Source: Candidatus Berkelbacteria bacterium
GTDB taxonomy: Bacteria > Patescibacteriota > UBA1384 > VFKW01
NCBI GenBank assembly: GCA_009885355.1
Contig: VFKW01000045.1
Location: 1-8,945, forward strand
DNA length: 8,945 bases
Direction of reading: 5' to 3'
Both the position numbers and the translations under genes were made by a program. A model generated the notes under the pieces. It saw nothing but the letters and a program-made list of their open reading frames with translations, was not told the origin of the DNA and did not search any database. Below, one piece after another: positions 1-6,237 of this stretch (positions within the stretch are counted from its first letter, which is position 1; each line of letters opens with the position of its first letter).

Positions 1-1
1 C

Positions 2-3000
2 TCCCTTGATGAAGCTATGGCCGGACATTGTAAAAATATTATCATTCACCTTTTAGAAGACAATAAGGTTTCTGTCCTCGACGATGGTCGTGGTATCCCT
101 GTTGATATTCACCCGACTACCAAAAAATCTGCCCTTGAAACCGCCCTCACCGTTCTGCACGCTGGTGGTAAATTTGGCGGCGGCGGCTACAAAATCTCCG
201 GCGGCCTTCATGGTGTCGGTGTTTCTGTCGTAAATGCCCTATCTACTTGGGTTCAGGCCGAAGTCTATCGCGATGGCAATATTTATCAACAAACATACCA
301 TCGTGGCAAACCAGAAGAAGACGTCAAAGCTGTCGCGAAAACAAACATTCCAAACGGAACCAAAATCACATTTCAACCAGATCCAACTATTTTTCCAGAA
401 ACCGATTTTAGCCTCCAAACTATTCTCGATCACCTTCGCCAACAGGCCTATTTGACCAAAGCAGTCAAAATCACTGTTAATGATGAGCGTGACCCAGAAA
501 ATAAAACCTCATTTACCTTCTATTTTGAAGGCGGAATTGTTTCTTATGCCAATCATATCAATCACAATAAAGACAAGATTATCGACCCCCCGATTTATAT
601 AAATAAAGATGACAAAGACGTTCAAGTCGAAGTCGCATTTGCCTATACAACAGACTACAACGAACATATTTATACTTTTGCCAACAACATTCCAACTCCC
701 GAGGGCGGCATGCATTTGACTGGATTCCGCACGGCCCTAACTAGAGTTGTCAATGATTATGCCCGTAAAAATGGCATTATAAAAGACTCCGAAGCTGCTT
801 TGACCGGTGAAGATGTTCGTGAAGGCCTCACCGCGGTTATTTCCGTCAAAGTGCCAGAACCTCAATTTGAAGGTCAGACCAAATCCAAACTCGGCAATCC
901 TGAAGTTCGTACTATTACCGAATCCATAGTCGCCGAAGGCTTAAATTATTATTTAGAAGAACATCCAGGTGAAGCCAAAAGAATTATTGAAAAATGTTCC
1001 TTATCCGCCCGAGCCAGAATGGCCGCCCGCGCTGCGCGCGAAACCGTTATTCGCAAAGGCGCCCTTGAAGGCATGACCCTGCCAGGCAAACTTGCTGACT
1101 GTTCCAATAAAAACCCCGCCGACTCCGAAATCTACATTGTAGAGGGAGACTCCGCCGGTGGTTGTTTTTCCGGTGACACAAAAATCGCTCTAACTGATGG
1201 CCACAATATATCTTTTGTAGAGCTTATAAAAGAACATAATGCAGGTAAAAAAAATTACTGTTACACTATAAACAATGAAAATGAAATAGAAATAGCTCAA
1301 ATCCAAAATCCAAGATTGACCAAAAAAAATACTAGTGTAATAAAGATTACCCTGGATAATAATGAAGAAATTATCTGTACTCCTGACCATAAATTTATGC
1401 TTAGAGACGGCACATATTTAGAGGCGAAATCAATTAAAACTTCAATGAGCTTAATGCCGCTAAATCGCAAAATGTCTGAGATTAAAAATAGAATCACAAT
1501 TTCTGGATATGAAATGATCTTAAATCCAGCCACTCATAAATGGGTGTTCACGCATATGTTATCAGATCAATATAATCTAAAACTAAATAAATACAAATTA
1601 ACAGACGGTAATCACAAACATCATCAAGATTACAATAAATTAAATAATAACCCTGAAAATATCTTGAGAATTCCTTCTGAAGAACATTTAGAAATTCATC
1701 GTCAACACATATCAAAAACTCTACACCGTCCGGAAGTAATTGAAAAATGTCGAAAACTAAAACAAGACCCAAAATTTAAAGAAAAAATGTCAATAATTAT
1801 TCGAGAAAAATATGGCAAATTTCTCAGCGAAAAAGCCAAAAAACAGTGGTCTGATGAAAATTACAAAACATTTATGACACAAAAATATATGGAATTCTAC
1901 CTCACTCACAAAGAATACAGAGATAATAATAGTGCAAAACTTAACCAAGAACAAAAAAAATATTGGTCAATAGACGCAAATCGTAAAACTCAATCTGAAA
2001 AAATTAGTCAATTTTTCAAAGATAACCCAGAGATGAAAGAAAAATTTTCCGCAATGGCAAAAAAGCAATGGGAAAACTCCAAATTATTAATATGGAGAAA
2101 GCAAAAAACTAGTGAACAATGGACAGACGCATTCCGTGAAAAACGAAAAGCTTCATATGACCAGACATACTTGAAAAATAGTATGCAATTCGCTCGCAAG
2201 GTACATGATGAATCTGGCGACATCAATAATTACGAGACTTTCAGAAAAAATATGCCCAAACGCAACAATAATATACTTTCATTTAGTACGCTAACTGAAA
2301 GATTCTTTTCAGGAGATCAAGAAAAAACTCAAGTGGCCATAAAAAATTATAACCACAAAATAAAATCCATCGAGTATTTATCTGAAAAAATCGATGTATA
2401 CGATATTGAGGTACCAAAAACTCACAATTTCGCGCTAGCTTCTGGAGTATTTGTCCACAACAGTGCAAAACAAGGGCGTGACCGCCGCTCTCAAGCCATT
2501 TTGCCACTTAAAGGTAAAATCTTAAATGTTGAACGCGCCAGACTGGATCGCATGCTTGCCTCCGATGAAATCAAAGCCCTCATCGTCGCCATGGGCGCCG
2601 GCATCGGCGAACAAACCGACATCAATAAAATCCGCTATCACCGCATTATTATCATGACTGATGCCGATGTTGACGGCTCCCATATCAGAACCCTGCTTTT
2701 AACTTTCTATTACCGCCATTTCCCAGAAATTATTCAAAAAGGCTACCTCTACATCGCTCAACCGCCGCTTTATGCCATTATGAAAGGCAAAGAAAAACAA
2801 TACGCCTATTCTGACGAACAAAAAGAGGAAATACTCCAAAAATACATCGACGCCAAAGACGCCAAACAAAAAACAAAATCCGAATTCCAACTACTAGCAG
2901 ACAAAGCCGGCATCGAAGCTCTTGGCCGCGACGCCGAAGGATTTGGCCAAGAAGCCCCTGCTGAAGCAGAAACCCAAGAAGAAACCAGTGAAGTAAAAAT

Positions 3001-3223
3001 CAGCGGCGTCAGCATTCAACGTTACAAAGGTCTTGGAGAAATGAACCCTGAGCAGCTTTGGGACACCACCATGAATCCTGAAACCCGCATGTTATGGAGA
3101 GTAAATGTCGAAGACGCCGCACGTGCCGACGAAATCTTTACCATGTTAATGGGCGAAGACGTCCCGCCACGCAAAAGATTTATCCAAACCCACGCCAAAA
3201 CCGTTAAGAATTTGGATGTTTAA
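2..3223 (+). CDS. gyrB: DNA gyrase subunit B, 5'-partial, interrupted by an in-frame intein
   Basis: ATPase subunit of DNA gyrase; with GyrA it introduces negative supercoils into DNA. The frame is open from base 2 (S-L-D-E-A-M-A-G-H-C), matching E. coli GyrB from about residue 47, so the ATG at 17 is internal and about 46 N-terminal residues, including the catalytic Glu42 and Asn46 equivalents, lie upstream. Counting the Met at 17 as 1, visible motifs are DDGRGIP (22-28, ATP site), the glycine-rich lid ending GGLHGVGVSVVNAL (from 62), the QTK loop, TOPRIM EGDSAGG (376-382), DADVD (882-886, metal-binding aspartates) and YKGLGEMN (1003 on). Residues 383-815 are an intein; without it the remainder is about 640 residues, similar to short Gram-positive-type GyrB once the missing N-terminus is added. 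A charged Ala/Glu/Lys-rich stretch at about 943-997 is longer than the equivalent linker in Bacillus GyrB. gyrA follows after 149 nt. Confidence 0.97.
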   Translation, partial: SLDEAMAGHCKNIIIHLLEDNKVSVLDDGRGIPVDIHPTTKKSALETALTVLHAGGKFGGGGYKISGGLHGVGVSVVNALSTWVQAEVYRDGNIYQQTYHRGKPEEDVKAVAKTNIPNGTKITFQPDPTIFPETDFSLQTILDHLRQQAYLTKAVKITVNDERDPENKTSFTFYFEGGIVSYANHINHNKDKIIDPPIYINKDDKDVQVEVAFAYTTDYNEHIYTFANNIPTPEGGMHLTGFRTALTRVVNDYARKNGIIKDSEAALTGEDVREGLTAVISVKVPEPQFEGQTKSKLGNPEVRTITESIVAEGLNYYLEEHPGEAKRIIEKCSLSARARMAARAARETVIRKGALEGMTLPGKLADCSNKNPADSEIYIVEGDSAGGCFSGDTKIALTDGHNISFVELIKEHNAGKKNYCYTINNENEIEIAQIQNPRLTKKNTSVIKITLDNNEEIICTPDHKFMLRDGTYLEAKSIKTSMSLMPLNRKMSEIKNRITISGYEMILNPATHKWVFTHMLSDQYNLKLNKYKLTDGNHKHHQDYNKLNNNPENILRIPSEEHLEIHRQHISKTLHRPEVIEKCRKLKQDPKFKEKMSIIIREKYGKFLSEKAKKQWSDENYKTFMTQKYMEFYLTHKEYRDNNSAKLNQEQKKYWSIDANRKTQSEKISQFFKDNPEMKEKFSAMAKKQWENSKLLIWRKQKTSEQWTDAFREKRKASYDQTYLKNSMQFARKVHDESGDINNYETFRKNMPKRNNNILSFSTLTERFFSGDQEKTQVAIKNYNHKIKSIEYLSEKIDVYDIEVPKTHNFALASGVFVHNSAKQGRDRRSQAILPLKGKILNVERARLDRMLASDEIKALIVAMGAGIGEQTDINKIRYHRIIIMTDADVDGSHIRTLLLTFYYRHFPEIIQKGYLYIAQPPLYAIMKGKEKQYAYSDEQKEEILQKYIDAKDAKQKTKSEFQLLADKAGIEALGRDAEGFGQEAPAEAETQEETSEVKISGVSIQRYKGLGEMNPEQLWDTTMNPETRMLWRVNVEDAARADEIFTMLMGEDVPPRKRFIQTHAKTVKNLDV
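1163..2461 (+). other. GyrB intein (433 aa) with HNH homing endonuclease
   Basis: Protein-splicing element translated in frame within GyrB. It begins with Cys1 straight after EGDSAGG and ends with V-H-N before Ser, the first residue of the C-extein (SAKQGRDR). Intein numbering: block A CFSGDT at 1-6; block B with the TPDH motif at 73-76; HNH endonuclease from about 148; block F VYDIEVPKTHNFA near 412-424; block G GVFVHN at 428-433. All residues expected for class 1 splicing are present: Cys1, block B Thr and His, penultimate His432, terminal Asn433, Ser+1. Removing it rejoins EGDSAGG to SAKQGRD, as in uninterrupted GyrB. Insertion site, length and blocks match the 435-residue GyrB intein of Synechocystis PCC 6803 as I recall it, including segments such as DVYDIEVP and HNFALASGVFVHN. 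The DNA is visibly richer in A and T than the exteins, which fits horizontal acquisition. Splicing activity is inferred. Confidence 0.96.
1604..2172 (+). other. HNH endonuclease domain and Trp-repeat tail within the intein
   Basis: This part of the intein should make the double-strand or nicking cut in intein-less gyrB alleles that drives homing. The HNH core is readable: HH at intein residues 153-154, NNNPEN at 161-166, then EH (His175) and IH (His179), the order expected for a beta-beta-alpha-metal nuclease. The tail is lysine-rich and carries four related short motifs ending in Trp: AKKQW (225-229), QKKYW (264-268), AKKQW (299-303) and TSEQW (316-320). It resembles the repeated DNA-contact modules (NUMOD-like) that follow the nuclease core in many HNH homing enzymes. 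That assignment is inference; the repeats themselves are seen. No stop or frameshift breaks the domain, so it looks intact rather than decaying. Confidence 0.82.
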
Positions 3224-3228
3224 GATAA

Positions 3229-3256
3229 ATTTACAAATAATAATTTACAATTTACA
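3229..3256. repeat. Heptamer word array ATTTACA downstream of gyrB
   Basis: Starting 5 nt after the gyrB stop, ATTTACA occurs at 3229-3235, 3243-3249 and 3250-3256, with AATAATA filling the second heptamer slot, so all copies keep a 7-nt register. A variant ATTTTCA follows at 3261-3267, out of register. It is low-complexity noncoding DNA; no function is evident. Confidence 0.7.
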
Positions 3257-3263
3257 ATAAATT

Positions 3264-3290
3264 TTCAATGACACATTGAATCATTCAATG
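3264..3290. repeat. Three alternating TTCAATG/CATTGAA copies at 10-nt period
   Basis: TTCAATG (3264-3270), its reverse complement CATTGAA (3274-3280) and TTCAATG again (3284-3290) are separated by 3-nt spacers ACA and TCA. The middle copy can pair with either neighbour, giving two mutually exclusive hairpins with 7-bp stems. An outer pair, AATTTTCA (3260-3267) and TGAAAATT (3296-3303), encloses the set. The 10-nt step is close to one helical turn, so a DNA-binding site is possible. It lies about 80 nt upstream of gyrA. Confidence 0.65.
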
Positions 3291-3306
3291 AAAACTGAAA
3301 ATTGTC

Positions 3307-3345
3307 TTCGACTCTGAGGGATGTGCCCTCAGGCTCAGACTCGAA
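3307..3345 (+). other. GC-rich stem-loop in the gyrA leader
   Basis: Inner arms CTGAGGG (3314-3320) and CCCTCAG (3326-3332) pair perfectly around ATGTG. Alternatively, 12-nt outer arms at 3307-3318 and 3334-3345 pair with one mismatch, so two folds compete for the same CTGAG. There is no T-run after it, so it does not look like an ordinary intrinsic terminator. The 10-bp direct repeat ACTGAAAATT flanks it at 3294-3303 and 3353-3362. Confidence 0.6.
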
Positions 3346-3362
3346 CGAGATAACTGAAAATT

Positions 3363-3367
3363 AGGAG
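3363..3367 (+). promoter_or_regulatory. Ribosome binding site of gyrA
   Basis: AGGAG ends 5 nt before the ATG at 3373, a good Shine-Dalgarno spacing that fixes the gyrA start. It directly follows the second copy of the ACTGAAAATT repeat. Confidence 0.8.
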
Positions 3368-3372
3368 CACCT

Positions 3373-5958
3373 ATGGATGAAACAACCCCAACACTAGGCT
3401 TAGACGGATCACTTGATTTACCAGAGGCCGGTGAAAAAACCACATATGGACTGATCAAACCGCGCAAACTTGAAGATGAGATGCAACAATCATACATTGA
3501 TTATGCTATGACCGTTATCGTCTCTCGTGCCTTGCCGGATGTCCGCGATGGCCTAAAACCGGTTCACCGCCGAGTGCTTTATGCTATGTGGGATACCGGA
3601 TTGAAATCAACTGCCAGATACCGAAAATGTGCCGCCGTCGTCGGTGAAGTTTTGAAATCCTACCACCCTCATGGTGATATTGCCGTTTACGACACCATGG
3701 TTCGTATGGCTCAAAATTTCTCCATGCGCTATCCATTAGTCGATGGCCAGGGAAACTTCGGTTCCATGGACGGCGACTCTGCTGCAGCCATGCGATATAC
3801 TGAAGCCAAAATGGCCGGCATTTCCGAAGAACTTTTATTTGATATTGAAAAAGATACCGTCGATTTTGTCGACAACTACGACGGCACCACCAAAGAACCC
3901 CAGGTTCTACCAGCCAGGTTACCAGATCTTTTATTAAATGGCTCAATGGGTATCGCTGTCGGTATGATGACCAATATTCCACCGCACAATTTGACCGAAA
4001 TCATCGACGCCATTATTCATTTAATTGATAACCCAGAATGTACCATTGAAGATCTGATGGAATTCGTCAAAGGCCCAGATTTCCCAACAGGTGCCAATAT
4101 ATACAATATAGAAGACATCAAAAACGCCTACACTACCGGCAAAGGCCGCATCGTCATTCGCGCCACCGCCAACATCGAAGAATACAAAAATAGTTTCCGC
4201 ATCATCGTCAGCGAATTGCCATATCAGGTCAATAAAGCCGATCTAATCGGTAAAATAGCAGACCTCGTCAAAGACAAAAAAATCGAAGGCATTAGTGATC
4301 TTCGCGATGAATCCGACCGAACCGAAGGCGTCCGCGTCGTCATTGAATTGAAATCAAATGCCTATCCAAAGAAAATTCTAAACCGATTATATGAAATGAC
4401 TTCCCTGCAAACCGCTTTTCATGTCAATATGCTAGCCTTAGTTGATCGTATCCAGCCACGTGTCTTAACTTTGAAAAATTTTCTCGAAGAATATGTCAAA
4501 CACCGCCAAGTTGTCGTGGTTAGACGAACCCAATTTGAGCTCAGAAAAGCCCAAGAGCGTGCCCACGTCCTCGAAGGCTTGCTGACTGCACTGGATCATA
4601 TCGACGAAGTCATAACCACTATTCGCAATTCCCAAACACGAGAAATTGCCCATAAAAATCTATGTTCCAAATTCAAATTAACCGACATCCAAGCCTCCGC
4701 CATCCTTGAAATGAGACTTAGTGCTCTTGCCGGTCTGGAAAGAGAACGTGTCAAAAATGAATATGATGAAAAGATCAAACTCATTGCCGAACTCGAAGCC
4801 ATTCTAGCTGATCCGACAAAAATTCTTGGCATCATCAAAGAAGAAATTCTCCAAATCCGCGATAAATATGGCGACGAACGACGTACTAAAGTTTTCAAAA
4901 ATCCAGTCGGCGAATTTGCCGCTACTGATCTGATCCCGAACGAGCAAGAAATCGTCACCATCACCAAAACCAATTACATCAAGCGTGTCCCAGCCAACAC
5001 TTATCGCAGCCAAATCCGTGGCGGCAAAGGCGTTATGGGCATGACCACCAAAGACGAAGATGTCGTAGAATACCTCATCTCCACCAACACCCATGACGAT
5101 ATTATTTTCTTTACAAATAAAGGTCGCATTTTCCAGACAAAAGTCTACGAATTACCAACTTCATCCCGACAAGCCAAGGGTCAAGCCTTAGTCAATGTCA
5201 TTCAAATCAGCCAAGATGAAAAAGTCACTGCTGTTATTACGATGGACGAAGAAACCAAGAAAACCGCAAAATACTATGTCATGGCCACCACTCACGGTGT
5301 GATCAAAAAAACCGAGATTAGTGCCTACAATAATGTTCGCAAAACCGGTATTATTGCTATCAAATTAAACGAAGGTGATGAATTAAAATGGGTCTGCACC
5401 ACTGAAGGCGAAGATAATGTCTTCCAGATCACAACCAGGGGCCAAGCGATTATGTACAATGAAAATGATATTCGCCCAATGGGCCGTTCTGCCGCCGGTG
5501 TTAGAGGTATTAAATTGCGAACTACAGACAAAGTTGTCTCGACAGATATCGTGACCAAAGCAGATCTTGAAAAAGTAGATAAGAAAAATCCAGCTCCGGA
5601 TATCTTAGTTGTACTGGAAAACGGACTGGGTAAACGCACCAGCATCGAACATTTCCGCGCTCAAATCCGCGGTGGTATGGGCATGAAAGCCGCCAGTGTG
5701 ACAGATCGCACCGGTGAAGTCATCAGTGCCCAAATCACTTTTGGCGACACCAAAACCGACGTCATTATAGTATCCCAGCAAGGTCAAGTCATCCGTTTGC
5801 CGCTCAACACCATCAAACGTCTCGGCCGCGACACCCAAGGTGTCACCCTGATGAAATTAAACAAAAATGACCTAGTCTCATCTGTAACAGTAGTCCAAGA
5901 CGAAGAAGAAGTAGTAAAAGAAGAAACTCCCCCAGCCAACCAACTCCCAATCGAATAA
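3373..5958 (+). CDS. gyrA: DNA gyrase subunit A
   Basis: Breakage-reunion subunit of gyrase; it cleaves the gate DNA through a phosphotyrosine link and wraps DNA with its C-terminal domain. At 861 residues it is close to the usual length (E. coli 875). The ATG is supported by AGGAG 5 nt upstream. The N-terminus runs about 20 residues longer than in E. coli. Residues 98-107 (HPHGDIAVYD) hold the quinolone-binding helix, and Tyr142 in AAMRYTE is the catalytic tyrosine. The E. coli Ser83 position is Ile103, while Asp87 is kept as Asp107. The C-terminal domain shows six blade motifs: QIRGGKG (547-553, the GyrA box), SSRQAKG (597-603), Arg656 region, MGRSAAG (703-709), QIRGGMG (764-770) and RLGRDTQG (816-823). 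The GyrA box argues for GyrA rather than ParC, although its second residue is Ile rather than the usual Arg or Lys. The tail from about 840 is acidic. No frameshift is seen. Confidence 0.98.
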   Translation: MDETTPTLGLDGSLDLPEAGEKTTYGLIKPRKLEDEMQQSYIDYAMTVIVSRALPDVRDGLKPVHRRVLYAMWDTGLKSTARYRKCAAVVGEVLKSYHPHGDIAVYDTMVRMAQNFSMRYPLVDGQGNFGSMDGDSAAAMRYTEAKMAGISEELLFDIEKDTVDFVDNYDGTTKEPQVLPARLPDLLLNGSMGIAVGMMTNIPPHNLTEIIDAIIHLIDNPECTIEDLMEFVKGPDFPTGANIYNIEDIKNAYTTGKGRIVIRATANIEEYKNSFRIIVSELPYQVNKADLIGKIADLVKDKKIEGISDLRDESDRTEGVRVVIELKSNAYPKKILNRLYEMTSLQTAFHVNMLALVDRIQPRVLTLKNFLEEYVKHRQVVVVRRTQFELRKAQERAHVLEGLLTALDHIDEVITTIRNSQTREIAHKNLCSKFKLTDIQASAILEMRLSALAGLERERVKNEYDEKIKLIAELEAILADPTKILGIIKEEILQIRDKYGDERRTKVFKNPVGEFAATDLIPNEQEIVTITKTNYIKRVPANTYRSQIRGGKGVMGMTTKDEDVVEYLISTNTHDDIIFFTNKGRIFQTKVYELPTSSRQAKGQALVNVIQISQDEKVTAVITMDEETKKTAKYYVMATTHGVIKKTEISAYNNVRKTGIIAIKLNEGDELKWVCTTEGEDNVFQITTRGQAIMYNENDIRPMGRSAAGVRGIKLRTTDKVVSTDIVTKADLEKVDKKNPAPDILVVLENGLGKRTSIEHFRAQIRGGMGMKAASVTDRTGEVISAQITFGDTKTDVIIVSQQGQVIRLPLNTIKRLGRDTQGVTLMKLNKNDLVSSVTVVQDEEEVVKEETPPANQLPIE

Positions 5959-5976
5959 CCCCCGGTAAGTATCAAG

Positions 5977-5998
5977 CCCTAAAGAGGCCCTTTCGGGG
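5977..5998 (+). terminator. Stem-loop after gyrA, possible weak terminator
   Basis: CCC-T-AAAG, loop AGGCC, then CTTT-C-GGG form a 7-bp stem with one internal mismatch, starting 18 nt after the gyrA stop. No T-tract follows, so termination is uncertain. The heptamer TATCAAG directly abuts both ends (5970-5976 and 5999-6005), and the variant TATTAAG follows at 6006-6012. Confidence 0.4.
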
Positions 5999-6023
5999 TA
6001 TCAAGTATTAAGAATGACCATAC

Positions 6024-6053
6024 TCGTCATCCCGGACTTGATCCGGGATCCAC
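6024..6053. repeat. Dispersed-type palindrome around CCCGGACTTGATCCGGG
   Basis: ATCCCGGA (6029-6036) and TCCGGGAT (6042-6049) form a perfect 8-bp stem around CTTGA, within a TCGTC...CCAC frame. Intergenic palindromes with this wording are, to my knowledge, dispersed in many unrelated bacteria, including alphaproteobacteria. Only one copy is in this window. Confidence 0.6.
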
Positions 6054-6058
6054 CCCCC

Positions 6059-6086
6059 ATTATTCATTATTCTTTATTCATTATTC
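6059..6086. repeat. Four-copy tandem heptamer ATTATTC
   Basis: ATTATTC, ATTATTC, TTTATTC and ATTATTC occupy 6059-6065, 6066-6072, 6073-6079 and 6080-6086 without gaps, with one substitution in the third copy. It is a true 7-nt tandem repeat in noncoding DNA. Confidence 0.85.
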
Positions 6087-6098
6087 ATGCCCATATTA

Positions 6099-6181
6099 CC
6101 AGCTGATTAGCTTATCCCGCCGCAGCGGGACCCCGCCAACCGGCGGTGGCTAGCTTACCAGCTTATTATCTTATTAGCTTA
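6099..6181. repeat. Octamer array NNAGCTTA split by a GC-rich element
   Basis: 8-nt units CCAGCTGA (6099-6106) and TTAGCTTA (6107-6114) precede, and CTAGCTTA (6150-6157), CCAGCTTA (6158-6165), TTATCTTA (6166-6173) and TTAGCTTA (6174-6181) follow, a 35-nt GC-rich insert at 6115-6149. Units before and after the insert are complete. The 14-mer GCTTACCAGCTTAT at 6153-6166 recurs after infB at 8108-8121. Confidence 0.75.
6115..6149. other. GC-rich double hairpin inside the octamer array
   Basis: TCCCGC (6115-6120) pairs with GCGGGA (6125-6130) around CGCA; then CCGCC (6133-6137) pairs with GGCGG (6142-6146) around AACC. The block is far richer in G and C than its surroundings and is bounded by whole octamers. 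It could be a small mobile palindromic element or an RNA structure; no T-run follows. Confidence 0.6.
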
Positions 6182-6189
6182 TATTGCTC

Positions 6190-6218
6190 TTGTTATTTAT
6201 GGATAAATCAGGTAAAAT
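6190..6218 (+). promoter_or_regulatory. Candidate sigma-70 type promoter for infB
   Basis: TTGTTA (6190-6195) and TAAAAT (6213-6218) match the -35 and -10 boxes at 4 of 6 and 5 of 6 positions, with a 17-nt spacer. Transcription would start near 6225, leaving a very short leader before the ATG at 6238. The candidate overlaps the longer reading frame, which supports the ATG at 6238 as the true start. It is a motif match in AT-rich DNA, so support is moderate. Confidence 0.38.
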
Positions 6219-6237
6219 AATATCTGAAGTAGGTAAA

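Noticed and set aside
1163..2461. Insertion as a disabling event making gyrB a pseudogene
   Set aside because: The insert is a multiple of three, has no stop, carries all splicing residues and rejoins the two halves of the TOPRIM motif exactly.
3244..3279. Promoter for gyrA with TTTACA as -35 box
   Set aside because: No acceptable -10 box is found 16-18 nt downstream of either TTTACA copy.
3584..3982. 132-codon open frame on the minus strand
   Set aside because: It lies wholly inside gyrA's strongly conserved N-terminal region, has no family resemblance and no ribosome site; it is a shadow of gyrA. The other minus-strand frames were rejected on the same grounds.
3373..5958. ParC (topoisomerase IV) instead of GyrA
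   Set aside because: A GyrA-box-like QIRGGKG at 547-553, six blade motifs and the adjacent gyrB favour GyrA.
5977..6150. Classical intrinsic terminators after gyrA
   Set aside because: Several GC-rich hairpins are present but none is followed by a T-run, so only a weak terminator call is given for the first.
6059..6181. CRISPR array
   Set aside because: Units are 7-8 nt in tandem with no spacers of constant length and no cas genes.
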